A stretch of 17,627 nt of DNA. Origin: an uncultured Collinsella sp. (GTDB taxonomy: Bacteria > Actinomycetota > Coriobacteriia > Coriobacteriales > Coriobacteriaceae). This document shows positions 6,781 to 13,455 of the stretch, in pieces (position 1 is the stretch's first letter; every line of letters starts with the position of its first letter). The translations under genes and the position numbers were made by a program. Under the pieces are notes generated by a model. It was not told the DNA's origin and searched no databases. It saw nothing but the letters and a program-made list of their open reading frames with translations. The DNA is taken from positions 1 through 17,627 of the forward strand of contig UROM01000027.1 in the NCBI GenBank assembly GCA_900549455.1. The letters run 5' to 3'.

Positions 6781-7071
6781 ATGTTCCAGGCTGGAGATGT
6801 CGTCGAGACCGACTTCGAAGGATTTCTGAAGCTGCTGCGTTCCAAGACGCGCGCTTTTGTGACGATCGACAACCACGAGTACTACATCACGCACACCGAT
6901 GGATATTGGCGTGTTCAGGATTGCGAGGCCCTCAACGATAAGGGCCACTTTACTGACTGCTCCGAGCTGGTTAACACGGTCTGTGAGGTCGTCGAACTGC
7001 CGTGGATCTGCGGCAAGAGCCTGCACGACAGCTTTGCGGGCGCCACGGTCTACGAGGCCGTCGCTGCCTAA
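6781..7071 (+). CDS. Small unrecognised cytoplasmic protein (96 aa)
   Basis: I do not recognise this family. It is a 96-residue acidic protein without signal peptide or membrane segment. It is rich in aromatics and holds four cysteines (near residues 48, 60, 68 and 77) with His and Trp near them, in no standard zinc spacing. The gene looks real: a near-perfect Shine-Dalgarno AGGAGGT (6768-6774) lies 6 nt before the ATG, and a strong intrinsic terminator follows 27 nt after the stop. It is therefore a self-contained single-gene transcript. A second SD-like AAGGAG lies at 6724-6729 without a good start codon. No convincing promoter was found in 6616-6780. Confidence 0.7.
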   Translation: MFQAGDVVETDFEGFLKLLRSKTRAFVTIDNHEYYITHTDGYWRVQDCEALNDKGHFTDCSELVNTVCEVVELPWICGKSLHDSFAGATVYEAVAA

Positions 7072-7098
7072 CGGGCAAATACATCGCTATTCTCGCGT

Positions 7099-7133
7099 GA
7101 CCGCCGGCGCCGCCCCCGCGCCGGCGGTCTTTT
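7099..7133 (+). terminator. Intrinsic terminator of the small protein gene
   Basis: A perfect 12-bp stem, GACCGCCGGCGC (7099-7110) with GCGCCGGCGGTC (7118-7129), a 7-nt C-rich loop and TTTT (7130-7133). It isolates the small gene from the MarR operon. Confidence 0.93.
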
Positions 7134-7176
7134 CTGTCGATATGCAATGTAGAGCTGACCATATATATCGAGCTTA

Positions 7177-7205
7177 TTGACGATAGTCAAAACTCGGACT
7201 AATCT
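7177..7205 (+). promoter_or_regulatory. Promoter of the marR-ABC operon
   Basis: TTGACG (7177-7182) and TAATCT (7200-7205) are 17 nt apart, a good sigma-70-type promoter. Transcription would start near 7212, leaving a short leader before the MarR gene. Operator copy 1 fills the space between the two boxes. Confidence 0.8.
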
Positions 7206-7233
7206 AAAAACAAATTGGTCAAAACTCGGACTA
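7184..7233. promoter_or_regulatory. Two palindromic operator copies for the MarR regulator
   Basis: The 16-mer GTCAAAACTCGGACTA occurs exactly twice, at 7186-7201 and 7218-7233, 32 nt apart (about three helical turns, so on the same DNA face). Each copy is also a palindrome: TAGTC-N8-GACTA in copy 1 (7184-7201) and TGGTC-N8-GACTA in copy 2. Copy 1 lies between the -35 and -10 boxes and overlaps the -10; copy 2 lies just after the expected transcription start. Two dimers bound here would block RNA polymerase, the usual MarR autorepression layout. Confidence 0.78.
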
Positions 7234-7237
7234 TCGA

Positions 7238-7750
7238 ATGGCGGGAGAGATGAATAATGCAGTTAGCCTGGTCGATTTCGACCGGATGCTCAACGGGCTT
7301 GACCGTATCTATTCGGAGTTCGCGCGCACCTGTGGTCTTTCGGACTGCGCCTATTGGATGCTCGTCGACACCAGCACGGCGGGCGGCAGCATTGCTGTAA
7401 GTCGTCTGACAAGCGAATGGTTCTATAGCAAACAGACCATAAACTCGGCCATTAAAGCCTTGACGGCGCGGGGTTTCGCCACGCTTGAGTTTGCCGAAGG
7501 CAGTCGCAAGAACAAAGTTGTGAGCCTGACCGAAGAGGGTAGGCGATTTGCAAAACGGTATGCGATGCCGGCACTCAAGGCCGAACAGCGAGCCTTTGGC
7601 GCGCTTGAGCCATGTGAGCAGCGCGAGATTATGCGCTTGATTGGCAAATTCTCCCAAGTCCTGGGCGACGAGTGCGAGGCATTTAAGCGGCAGGTGGCAG
7701 CCGAAGATCAGTCGGAGAATCAACGTGAGGGGGAGTCGTGCGACTGTTAA
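7238..7750 (+). CDS. MarR-family transcriptional regulator
   Basis: A 170-residue winged-helix regulator, probably the autorepressor of this operon and sensor of a compound exported by the ABC pair downstream. N-terminal dimerisation helices are followed by a recognition-helix region (about residues 56-80, WFYSKQTINSAIKALTARG), a beta wing containing EGSRKNKVVSLTEEGR (about 87-103) and a C-terminal dimerisation helix. Start uncertain: ATG at 7238 (used here) or ATG at 7250, the latter with GGGAG only 2 nt upstream. The start lies 5 nt after operator copy 2. The 3' end overlaps the next gene by 13 nt, showing translational coupling. The ligand cannot be told from sequence. Confidence 0.88.
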   Translation: MAGEMNNAVSLVDFDRMLNGLDRIYSEFARTCGLSDCAYWMLVDTSTAGGSIAVSRLTSEWFYSKQTINSAIKALTARGFATLEFAEGSRKNKVVSLTEEGRRFAKRYAMPALKAEQRAFGALEPCEQREIMRLIGKFSQVLGDECEAFKRQVAAEDQSENQREGESCDC

Positions 7751-9474
7751 TGAGGTTTTTGAAGCCCTACCGAGGGCTTGTCGCAGTGACGCTACTGGTG
7801 CTGCTGGTGGATAACGTCGGTACGCTGTTGGTTCCCACGATGCTGGCGAACATGGTCAACACCGGAATTACCACGGGCGATGTCGACTACATTTTACGTA
7901 ACGGCCTATACATGTTTATCGCGACCAGCATGGCTAGCGGCGGCACGGTGCTGGGCTGCTATCTTTCGGCGCGCCTGGCCGCCAACGTGGCCTGCGATAT
8001 CCGCAATGCCGTGTACGACAAATCGCTCGAGCTCGCGGCCAGCGACTTTGAGCGCTTTGGTACCGGATCGATGATCACACGCTCACTCAACGACATCAAC
8101 GTGATTCAGCAGGCAATCCTTCAGACGATTCAGTTGGTGCTGCCGGTGCCATTCCTGGCCGTCGCGGGCATCATATTTGCTTGGTTCATCGATCCCGCCA
8201 TGGGAACGCTGCTGGGCGTGGTGGTTGCGATCGTGCTGGTGGCGGCGGTCTTTACGGTGGCTAACGCCGCGCCGATTTTTATGCGCCTTCAGAGCTTTAT
8301 CGATCGTATGAACGTGGTGCTGCGCGAGAACATCGTGGGCGTTCGCGTCATCCGCGCTTTCAATAAGGAGCACCACGAGGAGCAACGCCTGGACGAGGTA
8401 TTTAGCGATTACGCGGACAACGCCATTAAGGTCAACCACCTGTTTGTGGGGCTCGACAGCTCCAGCTTCTTTTTGATGAACATCGCCGAGGTGGCGGTGC
8501 TGTGGGTGGGCGGCAACCGCGTGGGCGCCCATGCCATGCAAATCGGCAGCATCTCGGCCGTACTGGAATACGCGATCCTGATCCTGTTCTTTGTGATGAT
8601 GGCGCAGATGGTGATTCTGACGCTTCCGCGCGCTGCGGCGTGCCTCAACCGCGCGCAACAGGTGTTGGAGATTGAGCCGAGCATTGTGGACGGCAAGCGC
8701 ACGCTGGATACGTGCGCGGCGGAGCCTGTTGACAGTGCCGACGCGGTCGCCGTGTTCGATCATATGTCGTTCCGTTTCGACGACGCCGACGAGGACACGC
8801 TGTGCGATCTGAACTTTACCTGTCGCCGCGGTCAGACGACCGCGATCGTCGGCTCGACGGGTTCGGGCAAGTCGACGGTGGCCAAGCTCCTGCTGCGCTT
8901 CCACGACGCCACCAAGGGCGCCATTCGCCTGGACGGCGTCGACCTGCGCGAGCTTTCGCAAGGCGAGATTCGCGGGCGCATTGCCTATGTGCCGCAAAAG
9001 GCATGGCTGTTCTCGGGCACCGTGGCAAGCAATCTGCGCTTTGGCAATGAGGGCGCGACCGAGGCCGACATGCTTCACGCGCTTGAGGTTGCCCAGAGCA
9101 CCTTTGTACTCGATCAGCCGCAGGGGCTCGACACTCCGGTGGCGCAGGGCGGCACGAACTTTTCGGGCGGCCAGCGCCAGCGTCTGGCAATCGCCCGTGC
9201 GCTCATGAAGCATGCCGATCTATATATCTTCGACGACAGCTTTTCGGCCCTGGACTTTAAGACCGATGCCGCCCTGCGCCATGCGTTGCAAAACGAGACG
9301 CGTGACGCTGCGGTGCTCATTATCGCGCAGCGCATCTCGACGATCTTGCACGCCGACCAGATCGTCGTGCTCAAGGACGGCGAGGTTGTGGGCCTGGGCA
9401 CGCATGGCGAGCTTATGGAAACCTGCGAGGTGTACCGCGCCATCGCGGAATCGCAAATGAAGGGAGGTGAGTAG
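7738..9474 (+). CDS. ABC exporter half-transporter, degenerate-site subunit
   Basis: A 578-residue type-IV ABC exporter half with an N-terminal six-helix membrane domain (about 1-310) and a C-terminal ATPase domain. Walker A is GSTGSGKST (372-380), the Q-loop Gln420, the signature FSGGQ (475-479, canonical) and Walker B LYIFDD (495-500). The catalytic Glu is replaced by Asp500 and the switch His by Gln531 (in LIIAQRIST). This pattern marks the degenerate-site partner of heterodimeric exporters such as TM287/288, LmrCD and BmrCD. The GTG start at 7738 follows a GAGGGGGAG RBS (7727-7735); an ATG at 7750 overlapping the marR stop is the alternative. It probably exports drugs or amphiphiles with the next gene product, under MarR control. 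Confidence 0.93.
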   Translation: MRLLMRFLKPYRGLVAVTLLVLLVDNVGTLLVPTMLANMVNTGITTGDVDYILRNGLYMFIATSMASGGTVLGCYLSARLAANVACDIRNAVYDKSLELAASDFERFGTGSMITRSLNDINVIQQAILQTIQLVLPVPFLAVAGIIFAWFIDPAMGTLLGVVVAIVLVAAVFTVANAAPIFMRLQSFIDRMNVVLRENIVGVRVIRAFNKEHHEEQRLDEVFSDYADNAIKVNHLFVGLDSSSFFLMNIAEVAVLWVGGNRVGAHAMQIGSISAVLEYAILILFFVMMAQMVILTLPRAAACLNRAQQVLEIEPSIVDGKRTLDTCAAEPVDSADAVAVFDHMSFRFDDADEDTLCDLNFTCRRGQTTAIVGSTGSGKSTVAKLLLRFHDATKGAIRLDGVDLRELSQGEIRGRIAYVPQKAWLFSGTVASNLRFGNEGATEADMLHALEVAQSTFVLDQPQGLDTPVAQGGTNFSGGQRQRLAIARALMKHADLYIFDDSFSALDFKTDAALRHALQNETRDAAVLIIAQRISTILHADQIVVLKDGEVVGLGTHGELMETCEVYRAIAESQMKGGE

Positions 9475-9475
9475 C

Positions 9476-11482
9476 ATGACCGAGGAGCTCAGGAAGCAGG
9501 CCAGCGTTGATGACGCCGTTGCCACAGGGCTGGTTGAGGAAACAGCTGCCGTAGCACCCGAGCTGGACGAGGCCGCCAAGGCTGCAGCCGAGCGCGAGGC
9601 TCGCCGCCAAGCGCTCTACGAGGAAAACGAACGCGCCGAGGACGAGCGCGCCCGCGCTGAGGCAGAGCGCATGCGCGATGTGGACGACGAGGACGAGGAC
9701 GAGAAACCCCGCGACACCTGGGCGACGGTGCGCCGCCTGTGGAGCGAGGATGCCGGTGACCATTGGCGCTTCTATATCGTGTTCGCGAGCATCGTGTTCT
9801 ATGCCATCTTTAACACCGCTGCGCCGGCATATAGCGCCCGCGTGATCGATGAGCTGTGGGGCCACATTCAGGTGGCGTTTGCCAACGACACCACCTTCAA
9901 CATCACCTGGGAGAACTGCGGCAGGACCATCTTCATCTACTTTATGATCTGGACGGCCGCTGCCTCGTTCTACGCGCTCCAGAGCTTTTTGATGTCGAGC
10001 GTGGCCGAACGCCTCAACCTGCGTCTGCGTAACCGCATCGCTCAAAAGCTCAATCGTCTGCCGCTCGCCTATTTTGACGCGCATCGTCCCGGCGAGGTCG
10101 TCAGCCGCGCGACCAATGACTTGGACAAGATGTCCGAGAGCATGCAGCGCGGATTGCTGCAGCTGCTGGTGTCGATTGGTACGGTAGTGGGCGCTGTGGG
10201 CGTGATGTTTGTGTTCAGTGTGCCACTTACGCTGGTCTTTTTGTTCTTTACGGCGTTGTCGCTGCTGGTGACCAAGGTGGTCTCGCGCCGCACGCATGAC
10301 GTAACCAGCGAGCGCCAGGAGTGGGTGTCCAAGATTACGAGTGCAGTCGAGGAAGGCTACTCGGGCCGTCTGGTGATTCGCGCGTTTAACCGCGAGCGTC
10401 AGAGTTCTGCCGAGGTGCACCAGGCCTCGGGCGAGCTGGCACGCGTGAGTGCCAAGGCCGACTTTATGATTAACGCCGTCGGCCCCGCGGTGCGCTTTAT
10501 CGGCCGCCTGGCACAGATCGTGATTGCGATTGTGGGCTGCAGCATGCTGGTTGCCGGCCACATGACCGTCGGTGTGTTCCAGGCGTTCTTCCAGTTTATC
10601 TACGAGGCATCCGAGCCCATGACGCAGCTGTCGTTTACCTTCAACTCGCTGCAGAGCGCGCTGGCGAGTGCGGAGCGCGTGTTCGACCTGCTCGATGAAC
10701 CCGAGATGGAGGCCGATCCGCAGCCGGGCGAGGCCGCCAAGCTACCGGGTCGCGTGGAGGGCCGCGTCGCCTTTGAGCATGTGCGCTTTGGCTACACGCC
10801 CGAAAAGCCGCTTATGCGCGACGTGTCGTTCACCGCCGAGCCGGGCCAGAAGATCGCCGTGGTGGGAACCACGGGCGCGGGCAAGACCACGCTCATCAAC
10901 CTGCTCATGCGTTTCTACGAGATTGACGGCGGGCGCATTACGCTCGACGGCGTGGATACGAGCCGCATGGATCGCGGCGAGCTGCGGCAGCAGTTTGGCA
11001 TGGTGCTGCAGGACGCCTGGCTGTTCGATGGCACGATTGCCGAAAACATCGCATACGGCTGCCCCGAGGCAACGCGCGAGGAGGTCGTGGCCGCCGCCCG
11101 TGCCGCGCAGGTCGATTTCTTTGTGCGTACCATGCCACAGGGCTACGACACGCATGTGGCCAACGATGCCGAAAGCATCAGCCAAGGTCAGCGCCAGCTG
11201 CTGACCATCGCACGCGTGCTGCTCAACAACCCGGCGATTCTCATCTTGGACGAGGCGACGTCGAGCGTGGACACGCGTACCGAGCTTGCCATCGGCCGTG
11301 CCATGGATGCGCTTATGCGCGGGCGCACGAGCTTTGTGATCGCGCACCGCCTGTCGACAATTGTGGATGCCGACCTGATCTTGGTCATGGATTATGGCAA
11401 CATTATCGAGCAGGGTACGCATAAGGAGCTGCTGGCTGCCGAGGGTGCCTACGCCGACCTCTATCTGAGCCAGTTCGCATAA
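9476..11482 (+). CDS. ABC exporter half-transporter, catalytic subunit with N-terminal extension
   Basis: A 668-residue partner of the preceding gene. Residues 1-80 are an extra cytoplasmic segment rich in Glu, Arg and Ala, likely helical or coiled coil, ending in an Asp/Glu run (68-77); most half-exporters lack it. The membrane domain covers about 95-400. In the ATPase domain, Walker A is GTTGAGKTT (464-472), Walker B ILILDE (588-593) with the catalytic Glu593, and the switch His624 is intact. The signature is ISQGQ (568-572) instead of LSGGQ. The altered signature pairs with the degenerate Walker B and switch of the first subunit, leaving one active and one inactive ATP site. The ATG at 9476, one nt after the upstream stop, has AGGGAGGT (9461-9468) 7 nt upstream and is preferred to GTG 9467. 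Confidence 0.93.
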   Translation: MTEELRKQASVDDAVATGLVEETAAVAPELDEAAKAAAEREARRQALYEENERAEDERARAEAERMRDVDDEDEDEKPRDTWATVRRLWSEDAGDHWRFYIVFASIVFYAIFNTAAPAYSARVIDELWGHIQVAFANDTTFNITWENCGRTIFIYFMIWTAAASFYALQSFLMSSVAERLNLRLRNRIAQKLNRLPLAYFDAHRPGEVVSRATNDLDKMSESMQRGLLQLLVSIGTVVGAVGVMFVFSVPLTLVFLFFTALSLLVTKVVSRRTHDVTSERQEWVSKITSAVEEGYSGRLVIRAFNRERQSSAEVHQASGELARVSAKADFMINAVGPAVRFIGRLAQIVIAIVGCSMLVAGHMTVGVFQAFFQFIYEASEPMTQLSFTFNSLQSALASAERVFDLLDEPEMEADPQPGEAAKLPGRVEGRVAFEHVRFGYTPEKPLMRDVSFTAEPGQKIAVVGTTGAGKTTLINLLMRFYEIDGGRITLDGVDTSRMDRGELRQQFGMVLQDAWLFDGTIAENIAYGCPEATREEVVAAARAAQVDFFVRTMPQGYDTHVANDAESISQGQRQLLTIARVLLNNPAILILDEATSSVDTRTELAIGRAMDALMRGRTSFVIAHRLSTIVDADLILVMDYGNIIEQGTHKELLAAEGAYADLYLSQFA

Positions 11483-11484
11483 TT

Positions 11485-11509
11485 TGACAAAGGGGCAGCC
11501 CCTTTGTCA
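11485..11509 (+). terminator. Terminator-like hairpin after the ABC operon
   Basis: TGACAAAGGGGC (11485-11496) and GCCCCTTTGTCA (11498-11509) are perfect 12-nt inverted arms around one base, so the real loop includes the inner pairs. The stem begins 3 nt after the stop region. The T-run lies inside the descending arm (CCCCTTTGT), giving partial intrinsic-terminator character. Confidence 0.75.
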
Positions 11510-11519
11510 CATCACAAAC

Positions 11520-11554
11520 AAGGCGCGCCGGGGATGAATTCCCTGGCGCGCCTT
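11520..11554 (-). terminator. Terminator of cysE
   Basis: AAGGCGCGCC (11520-11529) pairs perfectly with GGCGCGCCTT (11545-11554), with inner GGG/CCC pairing possible. Read on the minus strand, the stem is followed by TTGTTTG, so it fits as the cysE terminator 37 nt after its stop. Read on the plus strand it may also back up the ABC operon terminator. Confidence 0.75.
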
Positions 11555-11590
11555 TGCGTTGACGTCAATGTTGTCGGTAGCCGTCCGCTT

Positions 11591-12295
11591 CTAGCGTTCG
11601 TCCACGAGTTTCGCGACGAGGGCCTTGAGCTCGGCCACCTCTCGCTCGAGTTCCTTGACGCGGCGGGCATTCTCGGTGATGCCCTGGCGATTGAGCGCGG
11701 ACTGCTCGGCGGCGTTATCGGGCATGTACTCGCGATGCTGCTTGGCATCGAAGCTCTCCTCGAACACGCGGCAGCCGTTGCGCTTGATGATGCGTCCCGG
11801 CACGCCCACGACGGTGCAGTTGTCGGGCACGTCCTTGACGACAACCGAGTTGCCGCCGATTTTGACGTTGTTGCCGATGCGAATGTTGCCGAGCACCTTG
11901 GCGCCCGTGCCCACGGTGACGTTGTTGCCCAGGGTGGGGTGGCGCTTGCCGGTTTCGTTGCCGGTGCCGCCGAGCGTAACGCCCTGGTAGAGCACGCAGT
12001 TGTCGCCCACGACGGTGGTTTCGCCGATGACGACGCCCATGGCGTGGTCGATAAAGAAATGCTTGCCGATCTGTGCAGCGGGATGAATCTCGACGCCGGT
12101 GATGTGGCGGGTGATTTGCGAGAGCACACGGGCGAGCGAGCGATGTCCATGCTCCCACAGCCAGTGCTCGGGCACATGGTTCCACTTGGCGTGCAGGCCG
12201 GGGTAGGACAGGAAGATGACCAGACCGTTTTGCGCAGCGGGGTCTTGCGCCTGGACGGTTTTGATGTCCTCGCGAATGGTATTGATAAAGCTCAC
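11591..12295 (-). CDS. cysE: Serine O-acetyltransferase (CysE/EpsC type)
   Basis: A 234-residue enzyme that makes O-acetylserine from serine and acetyl-CoA, the first step of cysteine synthesis. An N-terminal helical part (1-65) is followed by a left-handed beta-helix of hexapeptide repeats (about 68-170): HPAAQIGKHFFIDH with catalytic His84, VVIGETTVVGDN, GVTLGGTG (105-112) and the exit motif VVGVPGRIIK (162-171). After the usual end of short EpsC-type enzymes comes a ~60-residue tail ending in a heptad-like coiled coil (about 208-232), which could alter oligomer assembly or bind cysteine synthase. The start is GTG at 12295, with AGGGAGGG upstream (about 12302-12309); the frame stays open upstream without similarity. 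Monocistronic and convergent with the ABC operon. Confidence 0.9.
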   Translation of the reverse strand: MSFINTIREDIKTVQAQDPAAQNGLVIFLSYPGLHAKWNHVPEHWLWEHGHRSLARVLSQITRHITGVEIHPAAQIGKHFFIDHAMGVVIGETTVVGDNCVLYQGVTLGGTGNETGKRHPTLGNNVTVGTGAKVLGNIRIGNNVKIGGNSVVVKDVPDNCTVVGVPGRIIKRNGCRVFEESFDAKQHREYMPDNAAEQSALNRQGITENARRVKELEREVAELKALVAKLVDER

Positions 12296-12336
12296 CGGCC
12301 GCCCTCCCTTAGCGCCATGGCAATGCGATTCAATAA

Positions 12337-12353
12337 AGTATAGCGATTCGCTA
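12337..12353 (-). promoter_or_regulatory. cysE promoter -10 overlapped by a palindrome
   Basis: Read on the minus strand, TATACT (complement of 12337-12342) is a strong -10 box about 40 nt before the cysE start. The -35 is weak. A palindrome TAGCGA-T-TCGCTA at 12341-12353 overlaps the -10 and the spacer, a good place for a repressor. The regulator is unknown. Confidence 0.45.
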
Positions 12354-12441
12354 GGGATTAGGAAGGACAATCTTGGCGGCATTGCGCGACAGGTGTCAGT
12401 TATGCAAACTTGCTGGTAATGAAGTAAGACTTTTGAGGGGT

Positions 12442-12472
12442 TTGACCCGTGCTCGTGCCGCAACCGTATACT
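12442..12472 (+). promoter_or_regulatory. Candidate promoter of the DedA gene
   Basis: TTGACC (12442-12447) and TATACT (12467-12472) are individually strong boxes with a long 19-nt spacer. Transcription would start near 12479, about 40 nt before the DedA ATG. GGTCAA at 12473-12478 mirrors the -35 sequence and might form a weak dyad. Confidence 0.5.
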
Positions 12473-12518
12473 GGTCAACTTGGACGTGTCCGCGCCCACA
12501 ACTGAGAGGTTTTACTTC

Positions 12519-13166
12519 ATGGGTTTCATCAATTTCATTGCCGAGCTGCTTAAGGATCCGCGCACCGCGATCGCCAGTTGGATTGCCGCCGGCCCGCTTA
12601 TGGCCTACGGCTGCGTGTTCCTGATCATCTTCATCGAGACGGGCGTGGTATTCTTCCCGTTCCTTCCCGGCGATTCGCTGCTGTTCGCCTCGGGTTTCTT
12701 TGCCCATAACGGCGGCTTTAACATCGTGGCTCTGTTGGCCGTCGCATGGTCTGCTGCCATCTTGGGCGATCAGTGCAACTTTATGATTGGCCATTTCTTT
12801 GGTAGAAAGATTATCGCTTCGGGCAAGGTCAAGGCCATGACGCCCGAGCGCATCAAAAAGTCCGAGGACTTCTTGGACAAGTGGGGTCACCTGGCCATCT
12901 TCCTGGGTCGCTTCTTCCCGTTTATCCGCACCTTTGTGCCCTTTATCGCCGGCATGGGCGGCATGCACTGGCGCAACTTCGTTATCTTTAACGTGCTGGG
13001 CGGCATTACCTGGTCGACGGTCTTTACGCTGCTGGGCTACTTCTTTGGCGGCATTCCCTTTGTGCAGGAGCACTTTGAGTTGCTGATTATCGGCATCGTC
13101 GCCGTGTCGATCATCCCGACCGTGGTTGGCTTGGTTAAGGCTAAGCTGGGCAAAAAGAACGCATAG
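12519..13166 (+). CDS. DedA-family membrane protein
   Basis: A 215-residue integral membrane protein of the DedA/SNARE-associated (VTT) family. Characterised members are lipid scramblases or flippases, for example recycling undecaprenyl phosphate, or support envelope and proton-motive-force homeostasis; the role of this one is not determined. Hallmarks: the acidic reentrant segment with Glu40 and FLPGDSLL (48-55), and GRFFPFIRTFVPFIAG (130-145) with the conserved arginines of the second reentrant loop, followed by a C-terminal helix and a basic end. The ATG at 12519 was chosen because GAGAGG (12504-12509) lies 9 nt upstream and family similarity begins there. It has its own promoter and terminator. 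Divergent from cysE. Confidence 0.92.
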   Translation: MGFINFIAELLKDPRTAIASWIAAGPLMAYGCVFLIIFIETGVVFFPFLPGDSLLFASGFFAHNGGFNIVALLAVAWSAAILGDQCNFMIGHFFGRKIIASGKVKAMTPERIKKSEDFLDKWGHLAIFLGRFFPFIRTFVPFIAGMGGMHWRNFVIFNVLGGITWSTVFTLLGYFFGGIPFVQEHFELLIIGIVAVSIIPTVVGLVKAKLGKKNA

Positions 13167-13194
13167 CTCGAGGCAGCGCACAAACTGTGTCGTT

Positions 13195-13229
13195 GAGGCC
13201 CGCCACTGCTTACGGTGGCGGGCCTCTTT
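13195..13229 (+). terminator. Intrinsic terminator of the DedA gene
   Basis: GAGGCCCGCCAC (13195-13206) pairs perfectly with GTGGCGGGCCTC (13215-13226) around an 8-nt loop, followed by TTT. A strong terminator located 28 nt after the stop. Confidence 0.9.
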
Positions 13230-13274
13230 AGCTTCGGTTGAATGAAAATACTTTACTTAGTTAAAGAAAAGCGT

Positions 13275-13302
13275 TTTATCAGGCGCGTGCGGGGAGTACA
13301 AT
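13275..13302 (+). promoter_or_regulatory. Candidate promoter of the aminotransferase gene
   Basis: TTTATC (13275-13280) and TACAAT (13297-13302) are 16 nt apart. Upstream, CTTTA (13251-13255) and TAAAG (13262-13266) form a short AT-rich dyad. Transcription from about 13309 would give a leader of nearly 150 nt before the ATG at 13456. I found no clear attenuator or riboswitch fold in that leader. Confidence 0.45.
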
Positions 13303-13455
13303 CTCGTGCATGCGAATCGACGTGCCATGGGCTTTGGTGTTGTCCGCGTGTCCCGTCCGGCTCTACGCTCCGGGCGTGCGACGTTGCGACGCGGTCGGCC
13401 TCGGTCCTTGCGTGCGAGTTCGCGAGTATGCAACTGTGTATGTAAGGAGCGACAC

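Noticed and set aside
7186..7233. Possible mini CRISPR (two identical 16-mers with a 16-nt gap)
   Set aside because: Only two copies, too short, each palindromic and placed over promoter elements. An operator pair explains it better.
8083..10561. Long minus-strand open frames opposite the ABC genes (8083-9213 and 9413-10561)
   Set aside because: Typical antisense shadows of GC-rich genes: His/Arg-rich products without domains, opposite two intact ABC exporters.
11504..12343. 279-codon plus-strand open frame opposite cysE
   Set aside because: Its translation is Val/Leu/Ala/Gly-rich antisense of the cysE hexapeptide repeats, and it starts inside the ABC operon terminator region.
13306..13455. 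N-terminal extension of IlvE from the ATG at 13306
   Set aside because: The extension is Arg-rich and unlike the family, while the ATG at 13456 has a strong RBS and matches the normal protein start.
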